Of a stretch of DNA of 64,000 nt, positions 12,037-21,479 are shown one piece after another (within the stretch, counting starts at the first letter, position 1; every line of letters starts with the position of its first letter). The stretch comes from Trichosporon coremiiforme. Its lineage: Eukaryota > Basidiomycota > Tremellomycetes > Trichosporonales > Trichosporonaceae. The notes beneath the pieces are model-generated. The model had not been told where the DNA came from and did not search any database. It worked only from the letters and a program-made list of their open reading frames with translations. Location: assembly GCA_039545355.1 (NCBI GenBank), contig BCJJ01000015.1:372001-436000 (forward strand), read 5' to 3'. Made by a program: the position numbers and the translations under genes.

Positions 12037-13447
12037 CTACTGCTGCTGGTATCCGTCTCCGTACTGCTGCTGATTATACTCGCCGTAGCCCTGGGCGTAA
12101 TTGCCGTCGTAGTATTCTCTGTCGTCGTGGCTCTCCGAGTGCATCTGCATCTCGATCGGGAGCTGCATGCCCATCTCGAGCTCGTCCATCTGGCCGACGC
12201 CACCGACGCCCGCAACCGCGTTCGCGGCAGCCATCGCCTGCTGCAGCTGGTTCGCGTCCAGGTTCTGTTCCTCCGTCGTCTGCTGCTGCTGCTGCTGGGC
12301 CGGCTGCGCGGACGACTCGCCGACCTGCTCCAGGCTGTGCAGCGCCGCCGAGTCAGCCTCGTACGTCGGCGCCTGGTACGTCGAGTAGTCGTACTCCTCC
12401 GGCTTCTTCTTCTCGTTCTTCCGCCGGGCCTGTCCATTCGGCTTGCGGCGCTTGCTGGCCGACTCGTTCAGACCGCTGCTCGACATCGACACCTTGATGC
12501 CCGGGTGGCCCTGCGCGAGAGCCGCGGCAGCGGCAGCCTTGTGCACCGCGGTAGCCATCGCCTCGTTCTCCTTCGCCTGCTGCGCCATCGCCTCCTCCTG
12601 CTTCATGCCGCGGCCCTGGAAGCCACCGTTCTCGAACCGCCAGAGGTGGTTCTGGCGAATGCGCCAGCCAGCGATGCAGCCCTGGTTCAGCTTCTCGTAG
12701 TACATGTCCGCTCCTTTGCGTGCAAGGTACGTGCGGACACGGTGCGCCGAGCAGCGTCCCTCGTCACCGTCCCACTCCTCGGGGTAGTGCTTGCGAATCC
12801 AATTGACAATGTCGTTGGGTTTCTGTCATATCAGCCAGATTCTTGGTGACATGGGGCGCATCCACCACAGGGCAGCTTGCGTAAGGTGATGTAAGTCGAG
12901 GAAGTGGTACTTACCAGAGGCCAGTTGTCATTGCCGTTTGAGAGAAGGGCACGGCCTGCAAAGTCAGCGAATGATGGGGTGGCGAATTTCAATGTGGCCT
13001 AGTGGCAGTGTGTCGCTGCCACTCTGTTGGCAATCGGGTGTCAACATACCAATGAAGAGGTTCACACTCGCGTTGGGGGGAGGCTGGACATGTCAGCTTG
13101 CTCCGCATCAATGGAAAGCTTACCGGAGGCCACTTGGGATCCGGCTGAGCGGCGTTGGGAGGCGCCAAGGCACGAAGCAGGCGCGCTGTCGGTGAGCCAG
13201 GCTCATCATCGACAACCGGAATCTGCGACTCGTCCTGCGTGAACGGTAACGGGGAGAAGTCGGTGGTGTGAGGGTTTGGCGCTGACGCGATGCTCTCGGT
13301 GATGCTTGTGGGCTCTCCCGGAATGCGGGTAGAGCCGTTGGATCCGTTGCTGCTGTGGTGCGGCGGAGGAGGAAGGTCGGCGAGTTCGGGGTCGATCATG
13401 GGCTCCGCGGCGGCGGAATCCTTGTCGCGGACGGGGGAGGGCGCCAT
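12037..13447 (-). CDS. Protein with divergent forkhead/winged-helix-like domain
   Basis: Exons 13124-13447, 13050-13083, 12915-12955 and 12037-12822 join in frame to 394 residues. Residues ~109-200 form one compact conserved-looking block: NASVNLFIGRALLSNGND, then WPLKPNDIVNWIRKHYPEEW, then CSAHRVRTYLARKGADMYYE and GWRIRQNHLWRFENGGF. The order (hydrophobic helix 1, 'LKPNDIVNWIRKHYP' as helix 2, then an Arg/His-rich recognition-helix-like stretch) resembles a forkhead domain. This match is by eye. A basic run SKRRKPNGQARRKNEKKK looks like a nuclear localisation signal, followed by a Gln/Tyr-rich C-terminus (QQQQQQ; EYNQQQYGDGYQQQ) typical of an activation region. Probably a nuclear DNA-binding protein; targets unknown. 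The domain is spread over three introns, so it is invisible without splicing. Confidence 0.65.
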
Positions 13448-14307
13448 GGTGGTGAGAAGGAGGCGGCGGCCGGTGGAGGCGCGGGGAAGACACGAGTTGT
13501 GTACTTGGTTGACTGGGCAAGGGGATTTCAGTTGGGAGTGCTGAGGCTAGAATGGCCCGGCGGAAAACGATGGAGCTTGCTTGTTGGACGGAGTCGCTTC
13601 GAGACACGAACTGGGCCGGGTTCGGGACGTTTTGTTGTACTGGTGAAAAGGACGAAGGGGTGGTGGATGGTGCAATAGGTGAATGTAGACGCTGTCGACG
13701 ACGAGAGAATCGTGATTGTATGAGTAGCGAGGTGAAGGGAAGAGAGGGCAGGTGTGCAACCAGAGGACGGACGGGAGCAATCTGCCTGGTTCCTCCACAC
13801 ACTACATAGCGCCTTGCCAAAAACGGGTTCAGGCGGAATGACACGTGATTCGACGTGTGTATATTACAGCCTCCCACTATGCATCATGCATTGGATGGTG
13901 TTGTTCTTTTCGCTGATGGACGGAGAGGAAACCAATGCATACTCAGGACGCCTCGGGTGTAATAACGCGTGCCACTTGAGGTACTGCCACTTGCATTTGA
14001 CTGGAAGATGGACATGAGGGGAGAAGGCTGCCAAGAGGGGTTTCACTGCCCAATGTTGCTGATCACCATTTGCAGCCTCATTGTCGCATCTTGTGCTGCC
14101 ATGAGTATTAGAGGGTAGAGGAATTCCGGTTAGCCATGAGCTGATCAAGAAGAGCGGGAATGAGACCCGAAGACGAAGTTAGGGAAGCCGGAAAGAAGTG
14201 GATGTAAGACGCTGAGCAGTCATGGCAGCGGGACCTGATGAGAGCAACCACGGGGTACGCGTCTAACGCTTTGTTGATTTCTCTACATCCACCATCCATC
14301 CACGGTC
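13448..14307. promoter_or_regulatory. Divergent promoter region, forkhead-like gene / BCL7-like gene
   Basis: These 860 bases lie between two divergent starts. The minus-strand side (13448-13800) is purine-rich on the plus strand, that is pyrimidine-rich in the transcribed direction, like other leaders here. A CATCCACCATCCATCCAC tract directly precedes the plus-strand ATG. No gene seen. Confidence 0.4.
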
Positions 14308-15844
14308 ATGTCGCATGGTAAGTCTCGCACGCATTCGGACACATTCCAAGACGTAGGGAGCCGTTATGCGCAAGCTTCGAACTTAGATGCCCGTTGTGTG
14401 CAGGCGAGCCGGTCGCCATCACCGTTGGCACGCAGAGTCGCGAAGCTGCTGAGGATCTGATATCCCGAGAGACCATCCGCTGACGCTTGCCCTCCCTTTC
14501 CAATGGATTACTCGATCATGCGATTGTCATGCTTTTTCCGCGCGGTAACCCTACTGCAAATCACCACATCCAGCCGTACGGCGTATTCAGGGCCGTTTCA
14601 CGACCAACACCGCGTCCGAGGCTTACCAGCGTCAGCTGCTGGCGCCCGTGAAGCGTTGGCGCAAAGGATGGACGACGCCTGCTGGACTGCCGGAAGGAAG
14701 CACGTACAAGGTAGGTAGAAGTAACGGGCTCTCGGGTGGCTGCTAGCCGGACGCTTGCCTTGTATGGCAGAGCTGAGCTGACCGTCAGGTGTGCAAGTGG
14801 ATCCGTCTCGACGAGTCTGCCTCGACCCCGTTCCCCGAAGACGACTTCGACGACTCTGAGCCGCCGACAGCATCGGCAACGCCCGCGCGTGGAGTTACCG
14901 ACACTCCCCGGCCGATGGAGGACGACGAGCCGACACCCGCAGAGACGCCGGCTGTGACGGGAACGCCTGCTGTTGGAGAGACACCGGAAACACCTGCGCT
15001 GGACACCCCAGCAGGAGGAGAGACTCCGGTGATTGAGACTCCGGCCGAACCTGTTAACGAGATTTCCACTGCGACGGAGACGCCTGCTGAGCCGTTGACT
15101 GCGGCTGCGCCCTCGCCAGCCCCCGAGCCGTCCGCGGCGCCTTCGGAGCCTATCGCGGCCCCGGCTCCTGAAGCGGCTGATGTGACGGGGGAGACGAGGG
15201 CGAATGACGTGCAGGAGGAGAAGAAGGAGCCCAGCCCTGCAGAGGGAACGCCTGCGGCGGAGGAGCCTGCGATCGTCGACACTGTCATGGCCGAGACCGT
15301 TGTCGAGGAGGAGAAGCCTGCTGCCCCCGAGCCCACCGCTGCTGACTCGGCGTCTGCCGCATCCGCGCCAGTTGACACCATCCCAATTGAGTCTGCACCA
15401 ACCGCGCCGGTCACTGAGCCGTCTGCTGAGCCTTCTGCCGCTCCCTCTACGAAGACGCCTGCTGAGCCTACTCCGCCTGCCCCCGAGGCGTCGTCTATCC
15501 TCAGGGCCGCCGAGCCCGAAGTCCAGCCTGCATCGGAGGCCCCCGTAGAGGAGAAGCAGGCCGACGCTGCTGTCCCGAGCGAGCCCGCTGAGGTTGCGGC
15601 CGAGAAGCTTGCAGAGGAAGCCGCGCGGAGCGCCCCCGTTGCTGCTACGGTGGAGGCTGAGGCTGCGCCAGCACCTGCCGAGCCTGCCTCCGTTGAGGCG
15701 CCGGCCGCTGCTCCTGAAACAGCTGCGGAGCCGGCCACTGCGGCGGGAGCGGAAGAGCCCGCCCCTGCAGCCATCACCGAGGCCACGACGGAGGGGCCGA
15801 CCGAGGCGCCGAAGGAGGACGAAGCGATGGCAGTTGACCCGTAG
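14308..15844 (+). CDS. BCL7-like N-terminal domain protein with Pro/Ala/Glu-rich tail
   Basis: The proposed exons are 14308-14317, 14574-14710 and 14789-15844, which join in frame to 400 residues. Residues ~25-60 read LLAPVKRWRKGWTTPAGLP, then YKVCKWIRLDE. This resembles the BCL7 N-terminal signature (basic helix, W..KW, short insert, KW+). In animals BCL7 proteins are small SWI/SNF (BAF) subunits; by analogy this may be a chromatin-remodelling subunit. The remaining ~340 residues are a repetitive Thr/Pro/Ala/Glu tail (ETPA, AEPA units) without structure. The last two exons are well supported. The 10-base first exon and 256-base first intron are the best frame-consistent solution but are inferred; an extra small exon around 14406-14490 is possible but would meet a stop. 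Confidence 0.6.
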
Positions 15845-16381
15845 ACCGCGTGAACATGTATCATATGATTAGCTTTCCAACTCGGTCTCAAGCAAGTTCA
15901 AGTGTTCAAGCAAGTTCAAGTGTTGTGAGCTTGTTGCTGTACTGCTAATCTGACTAAATAGCAGAGTGCGAGACGGGACAATTGCAAGGATTCCCGGGGA
16001 CGAGGAGCAAAAGGGATCGATCAGCGGGCGACGCGCGCTGGCCAGCATTGGCCAGGCAACATTGACATGTGGGGTATCCCTGAAAATCAAAGGCGATGGC
16101 ACACAAGGCAGGCGATTAGCGCCCCTTTCTCCCTGTTCTGCACAGTTCTGCACAGCAGCAGGACCTTCTGGCGCAGGGCTTTCACACCATCACAATGGAT
16201 CTCCTGCTCCCCTTGCGGCGCGGCGCCCCCGCCCCCGCGCCCCCGCGTGCCCGCCGAGCGCTCGGTCCCGATCCCCGATCCGCCGCAGCCCCGCGAGTCG
16301 CGTCGCGTTGAGCACAACAGTTAAAAGAGTGGGACGCAAGTCAGAAGTCTCTCTCATCCCCCTTCACGCTCGCTCAAAACA
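15845..16381. other. Intergenic region with a duplicated 18-mer
   Basis: Starts with the 3' end of the BCL7-like gene. At about 15889-15924 the unit AAGCAAGTTCAAGTGTT is directly repeated. The rest probably contains the promoter of the lactonase gene, with a C-rich tract at 16220-16250. No gene seen. Confidence 0.5.
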
Positions 16382-17835
16382 ATGCGCAACATCACGCAGT
16401 ACACCCTCCTGGTCGGGGGCTACTTCTCCAACATCAGCGTGTTCACGTTCGACCCGGCGGCGACTGCCTCCATGGCAAACTCGACGCTCCCTTCGGCCGC
16501 CAATGCGACGGCGCTCAAGTTCGACGGTGCCGTCGCGCACCCCGCAAACCCGACTTGGTTTGAGACCGAGTGCGGGCTGTTTGTAGCGGCTGAGAGCGCG
16601 GCCAACGTCGTGACCCGCCTCTCATTCACGAACAACACTCTCAGAATCCTGGAGCAAGTCTCGGTCGGCGGCGACCCGGTGCACTGTGAGCTACAGGAGT
16701 GTGACAGGTGGAGCTAACCCCAGTGACGACGACGCCAGACTGCAGCGGCCTCATCAGCTCAAGCTACGCCAACGGCACGATCAGCTACATCCCCTTGCTG
16801 AGCGAGACAGTTGCCAAGAGCACTGGCGGCACTGCGGCGCCCGGAGTCGCTAACGGCACCTCTGCTGCTGGCAACGCGAACACCGCGAGCACTCCCGAGG
16901 TGGCCAGTAGCAACGGCTCTGCGCTCGGTGACGCTCTGGCGGCAGGCACGGCAGAGGGCAAGTCATTCGGGCAGGCGGTCACTTTACGCTTCAACGCGAC
17001 GTATCCTAACGGCACGGCGCCGCAGGACCAGAGCCGCGCGCACTCGTCGCTCGTGCACGGCGGCAAGATCTACACTGCCGACCTGGGCAGCGATCGTATC
17101 TGGATCTCGCGCTGGGCTAACGGCTCGCTAACGCTTGAGGGGTCGATCCAGACGCCAAAGGGTTTCGGACCCCGCCACATGGTCGTGATCCAGCCGGACG
17201 AGACAGCCGCGGCGCCCAGCCTGCCGATCAACGCCTCCGCCTCGCCCATCTTCACCCCCGCTGCCGCTGGCTCCGCTGGCTCGGCCCTCGTCAAGTCCGC
17301 CGCGCTCGCGCCCCGCGCCAGCCCCACCCTCGTCACGCCCGGCACGAACGCGACGAAGCCTCGCAGTGCGATCCTGTACGTCGTCGGCGAGCTGTCGAAC
17401 AATGTGACTGCGTACGAGCTCGACTCGCCCCAGGAGCCTCTGTTCCAGGAATCCGTGATCCCGCTCGGCCTCAATGCGACAGGCATGGCGGCGGGCGAGA
17501 TAATGCAGAACCCGCGCAACGCATCGCAGCTCTTCGTCTCAAACCGCCTCGCGGCCAAGTCGAACCCGGATGTGACCGGCGACGCTGTCACGATCCTCAC
17601 GCTCTCGGCGGACCGTAGGGCGGTCGCTGGCAAGAAATTTGTCGACACGCACCTGAACAGTATCCGCGGCATGAAGTTCTCGCCTCACGGAGACTTCCTC
17701 GCCCTCGCTGGTATTGAGAAAGGCATCGCTGTGTATGCTGAGCGGGACGGAAACTGGACCCAGGCCGCCAAGTACGACGACATCGAGCAGGCGGCTGACT
17801 TTGCCTGGATCGCCGGCTGGTCGTACTCTGCCTAA
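16382..17835 (+). CDS. Lactonase-family seven-bladed beta-propeller (6-phosphogluconolactonase-like)
   Basis: Exons 16382-16685 and 16724-17835 (38-nt intron with GCTAAC branch) give 471 residues. The N-terminus YTLLVGGYFSNISVFTFD and the repeating blade pattern (VAHPANPTWFET, GLISSSYANGTISYIPL, SLVHGGKIYTADLGSDRIW, FGPRHMVV, LYVVGELSNNVTAYE, ILTLSADRRA, IRGMKFSPHGDFLALAG) match the fungal lactonase/muconate cyclase-like propeller family. The 'GPRHM' and 'VVGEL.N' motifs are typical of it. Family members hydrolyse or cyclise sugar or aromatic lactones; the substrate here cannot be told. Inserts in the propeller are rich in Ala/Gly/Ser and in Asn-X-Ser/Thr sequons, although no signal peptide is visible. 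It is not the Sol/DevB type of 6-phosphogluconolactonase. Confidence 0.85.
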
Positions 17836-18050
17836 ACCTGTAGACGTAGTCTCATCCTCGCCATGACAGCCGGACGCTGCACCACAGCGGTCAATAACTT
17901 CAATGTATAACAGTCATTATTCACACAATGCAGAACAGAACCCTATATTACATTGGTACTGAGACTGAGAGGCGGGTATGTCGGTCGTATGTATAGGCAC
18001 ACTGATGTCTTTATGAGTGGCTCTATGGGTAACATGTGACTCAGTCAGGT

Positions 18051-21000
18051 TTACTTCTTCTTCGCCTTGCTGGCGGACGCCTTGCCAGCGGCTGCCTTGC
18101 CCTTGGCGCCCTTCGGCTTGACGGCCTTGATGAGCTTGTCCTTGGTGTAGTCGTTCTCCTCTGCCTCCTCCTTCTTCTCGTCCGGCTCCTCGGGCGGGAC
18201 CTCGTCCTCTTCGAACACCTCCTCGTTGTCCGGCGCGGGCTCGTCCTTGATCTTTTTGGCCGCGGCTTTGGCGGCGAAAGCGTCCGCGCGGTGGAAGGCA
18301 ATAGGGTGGTCGCGCTTGTTGTACTCGCGCGTAAAGCTCGACTTCACAGCCGACGGGATCTTCTTCAGGATCTTGTCCTCCTGCATCTCGCCGACGCCGA
18401 GCTCGACGAACGCGTCCCAGTCATCCTTGCCCAGGTAGTACTCGTCCATCATGTCGATCGTGGGTTGAATCGCGTCTGCGCCGTCATCGATGAGCGGCGT
18501 CACGAGCTTGTTCGCCAGCAGAGGCATGTACTGCTGTCGGATCTCGTCGCGACCACCGGAGACACGGAGACGCATGCGGATTTGAATGTCCGTCAGCTCG
18601 CGCTGCAGCTTGCCCTGCTTCGAGTTCTGGCCGAGCCACTGAGGGAAGGAAGGTCCGCCCCAGCCGCCGCCCGGCGTAGCGCGGTTCGTACCGTAGATGT
18701 TGTAGGCTGGCGCGACAGTCGAAGTGACGGCGTGCAGCGGCAGGAGAGACCAGTGCTGCTCGCCGCCGTGGATCATCTTGTCGACGAGGTCGCCGTCCGA
18801 GATCCAGTCTGCCGCCTTCGAGATGAGCTCGAGGTTCTTCATGTCCTTCTCGGGTCCATCCAGGTTGTTTAAGACTGCAGGATTCGTCTTCAGGTAGTGC
18901 TCCTGCATGAACAGGGGCACAAAGGAGAAGTCGTGGAAGTAGAGCTCCATGCGATCACTCAGCGTGTCTTTGCTTGTCCTCGAGAACGAGTACGGACCCG
19001 TGAGCTTGTCAATGATCGTGAACGGCGTCATGATCGTATTCTTCTCGTTCAGCTTGAGCAGCTCCTTGCCCTGATCGAAGTTCATCTCCGACTTGCCGAG
19101 CTTGTACGTGGAGAGCATGTTGAGGACCTGGCGGATGTCCGAGCCGGTACCCTTGATGAGCTCGTCCACGACGTTCGTAGGGATCTTGAGCTTCTCCTTG
19201 TGCAAAATGGAGAGGATACGGGCGCGAATCTCCAGAGGGCCAGGTCTACAGCGTTAGCCACAGCAGATATTGCTTACCTCACCTTCTGAAGGCCATGTTG
19301 GCCGTCGTGCCCCACAGGGGCTTCATTTTCGGCAGGTTGCGGTCGTTGCAGATCAGAATGATGGGAATCTGAGGTCAGACGCATCTTCGCCGGTCAGCTT
19401 ACCTTGGTCTTCTTGATGAGAGCGTTCAAAGCGCCAACGCCACCACGATCGCCAGCGGACATTCCGTCGACCTCGTCCATGATGAGACAGGTGCGAGAGC
19501 TGAGGTCATCGATACCCGTGACTGTCGTGGCCATGACGCCCTTGCCGGCGAAGTAACCATCGAGCGACGTGTTGTCAATGTTGGTCGCGTTCTCGATGAG
19601 CTTCTTGCTACGCGTGTCACTTGCGTTAAGCTCGAGAGGAGAGTAGCCCGACTCCAGAGCCTTGATGTGGGCGGAAGTCGTCTTACCGATACCAGGAGGG
19701 CCAGAGATTAGGACGGCTCGGTATAAACCAGAACCATCCTTACCAGGCTTCCTGAATCCGGACTTGTAGTTCTTTTGCCTGGCAGGTTAACAGAGATCAC
19801 GGTAGCAAACCTACCAGTTGGCCAGCCATTCGCCCAGCTTCTCCACCTGCCCCTTGTTGCCGCAAATCTCCTTGACGTTCTTCGGTGCGTACTTCGTGGT
19901 CCAGAGCTGAGCAGAAGCAGGGACAGTTTTCCTGGACAGTCAGCTTTGCCCCATGATGTAACCTACTTCGTGGCGACACCAGTCTTGCCAAGCGCGGCCT
20001 CCTTCCGCTTGCGCAGTCTTTCCTCCTCCCTCTCCTGCTTTTCCATCTCGGCGGCAGCCTCCCTAATCTTCTTCTCCTCCTTCTCTCTCTTCTTCAGTGT
20101 GGCCACGTCGGGCTCCTCGTCGCGGTTACGGATCAAATCAAGGAATCCATCCTCGTCCAGAGTCGGGGTGCCGATATCCTTGATCTTCTTCAGCTTGGAT
20201 GGACCAGCATTGTCTCCTATGATAACATAATTGGTCTTCTTCGATGGCGCTCCAGTGACCTTTCTGGCTTGTCAGTCACCGCTTTCCAGACCCACACTTA
20301 CGCTCCGTATCGCTTTGCAATCTCGATGGCATCGTCGCGACCAAGAGACTCGAGCTCGCCGGTGAAGACCAAGGTCAGACCAGCCAGGCAGTCCGGCTTG
20401 CCCTCGGGAATGTCCTTGGAACCCGGGTTGCGAGGGCCGGCAGCCTTGTTCTGCATGTACTGGCGGAAGCTGTGCGGTCAGGGGTATTGAAGCAAGATGT
20501 CACCTACTTGGACTTGGGCTTCGGCTTCTCATCCTTATCCTCATCATCGGCCTTAGCCTTGCCCTTAGTGTCGGACTTCTTCTCCGGTGACTTGGACCTC
20601 GAAGCAGGCTTCGCCTTGCTCTTCGCCTTCGGCTTAGGCTCGTCTTCTTCTTCACTGTCGGACTCCAGAAGCTGAGGGGTCAGTTGCCTGTCATGCCTCT
20701 TGATCCAACTAACGATTTGTGGCTTCTTCTGGGGCGCGGACTTAGCTGCTGTCTTCGTTTTCGGTACCGCCTTGGGTTTCGGCGGCTTCTCGTCCTCTTC
20801 GTCACTACTGAGAAGCTGACGGTTAGCGTCTTCCTCAAGGTTCAAACTCACAATCTTCTTAAACGGTTTCTCCTCCTTCACGGCCCTCTTTGTCGGGCGC
20901 TCGTCCTCCTTATCTTCTGGTGACTTCCGCTTAGTCGCGGTCTTGCGGGGGGAGGACTTGGTCTTTTTGACCTCTGGTTCAGGACTGGAGTCGATTGCGA

Positions 21001-21479
21001 TAGGACGCTTCTGCATGAATGAGTTCTGGGTTGAGAACAGCGTGCTTACCGAGGATGAAGCAGCTGGGAAGTGCTTGCTCGTTGTCGCCTTAGCCCTGAT
21101 CATGTCAGATGCTAGCCATGTGCATGGTGACCTACCTCTGAGGCTTCACCTTCACTTCCTCATCGTCGCTCGAGTCTGGAAGTCAGAAGTGCATGGGAAC
21201 GCAGTCTCACCAATGAGGATGGGAGTGTCAGTCGTTCCGGTCTTCTTGGTGGGCGTAGCTTTCTTAGCAGACGCTCCGCCGAACTGCACAGGGTCAGCAA
21301 CACATCTCTGTGTACTCGGAGCTGGTGGCCAAAACTTCAATGCGCGTTTTGATACCAAGGACGCGTCGAAATCAGTTCAGAGAACTCACGAAGCCTCGGA
21401 TGTCACCACTGCCAGACGCCTTGGACTGGGATGCCTTCGAGTCCTGACTCTTGCGCCTCGGCGAAGCTGAAGATGGCAT
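18051..21479 (-). CDS. RFC1: Replication factor C subunit 1 (clamp-loader large subunit)
   Basis: A multi-exon gene of a dozen or so exons whose pieces join in frame. It starts MPSSASPRRK and reaches GDIRGF|FGG, the DIRxFFG start-region motif of RFC1 proteins. A disordered Lys/Pro/acidic region follows, then a BRCT domain (GLTLVFTGELESLGRDDA; YVIIGDNAGPSKLKKIK). Next is the AAA+ ATPase with Walker A GPPGIGKTT, NASDTRSKK, Walker B LIMDEVDG and sensor ILICNDRN. The C-terminal RFC1 domain (IKGTGSDIRQVLNMLSTY; SFVPLFMQEHYLK) ends in a Lys/Ala-rich tail. RFC1 forms the RFC complex with Rfc2-5 and loads PCNA at primer ends in the nucleus. The N-terminal region carries repeated Ile/Leu-plus-acidic modules (see findings). 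Identification is certain; individual N-terminal splice choices are less so, because some introns are open in frame. Confidence 0.95.

Noticed and set aside
11971..12849. Plus-strand open frame of 292 codons, Leu/Arg/Val-rich
   Set aside because: Antisense shadow of the last exon of the forkhead-like gene; Gln/Glu/Ala codons read backwards give Leu/Val.
14785..15891. Minus-strand open frame of 368 codons, Ala/Gly/Ser-rich
   Set aside because: Mirror of the repetitive Glu/Ala/Pro/Thr coding tail of the BCL7-like gene; simple codon repeats leave the opposite strand open.
18036..18872. Plus-strand Leu/Val/Arg-rich frame of 278 codons
   Set aside because: Antisense of the RFC1 C-terminal exon.
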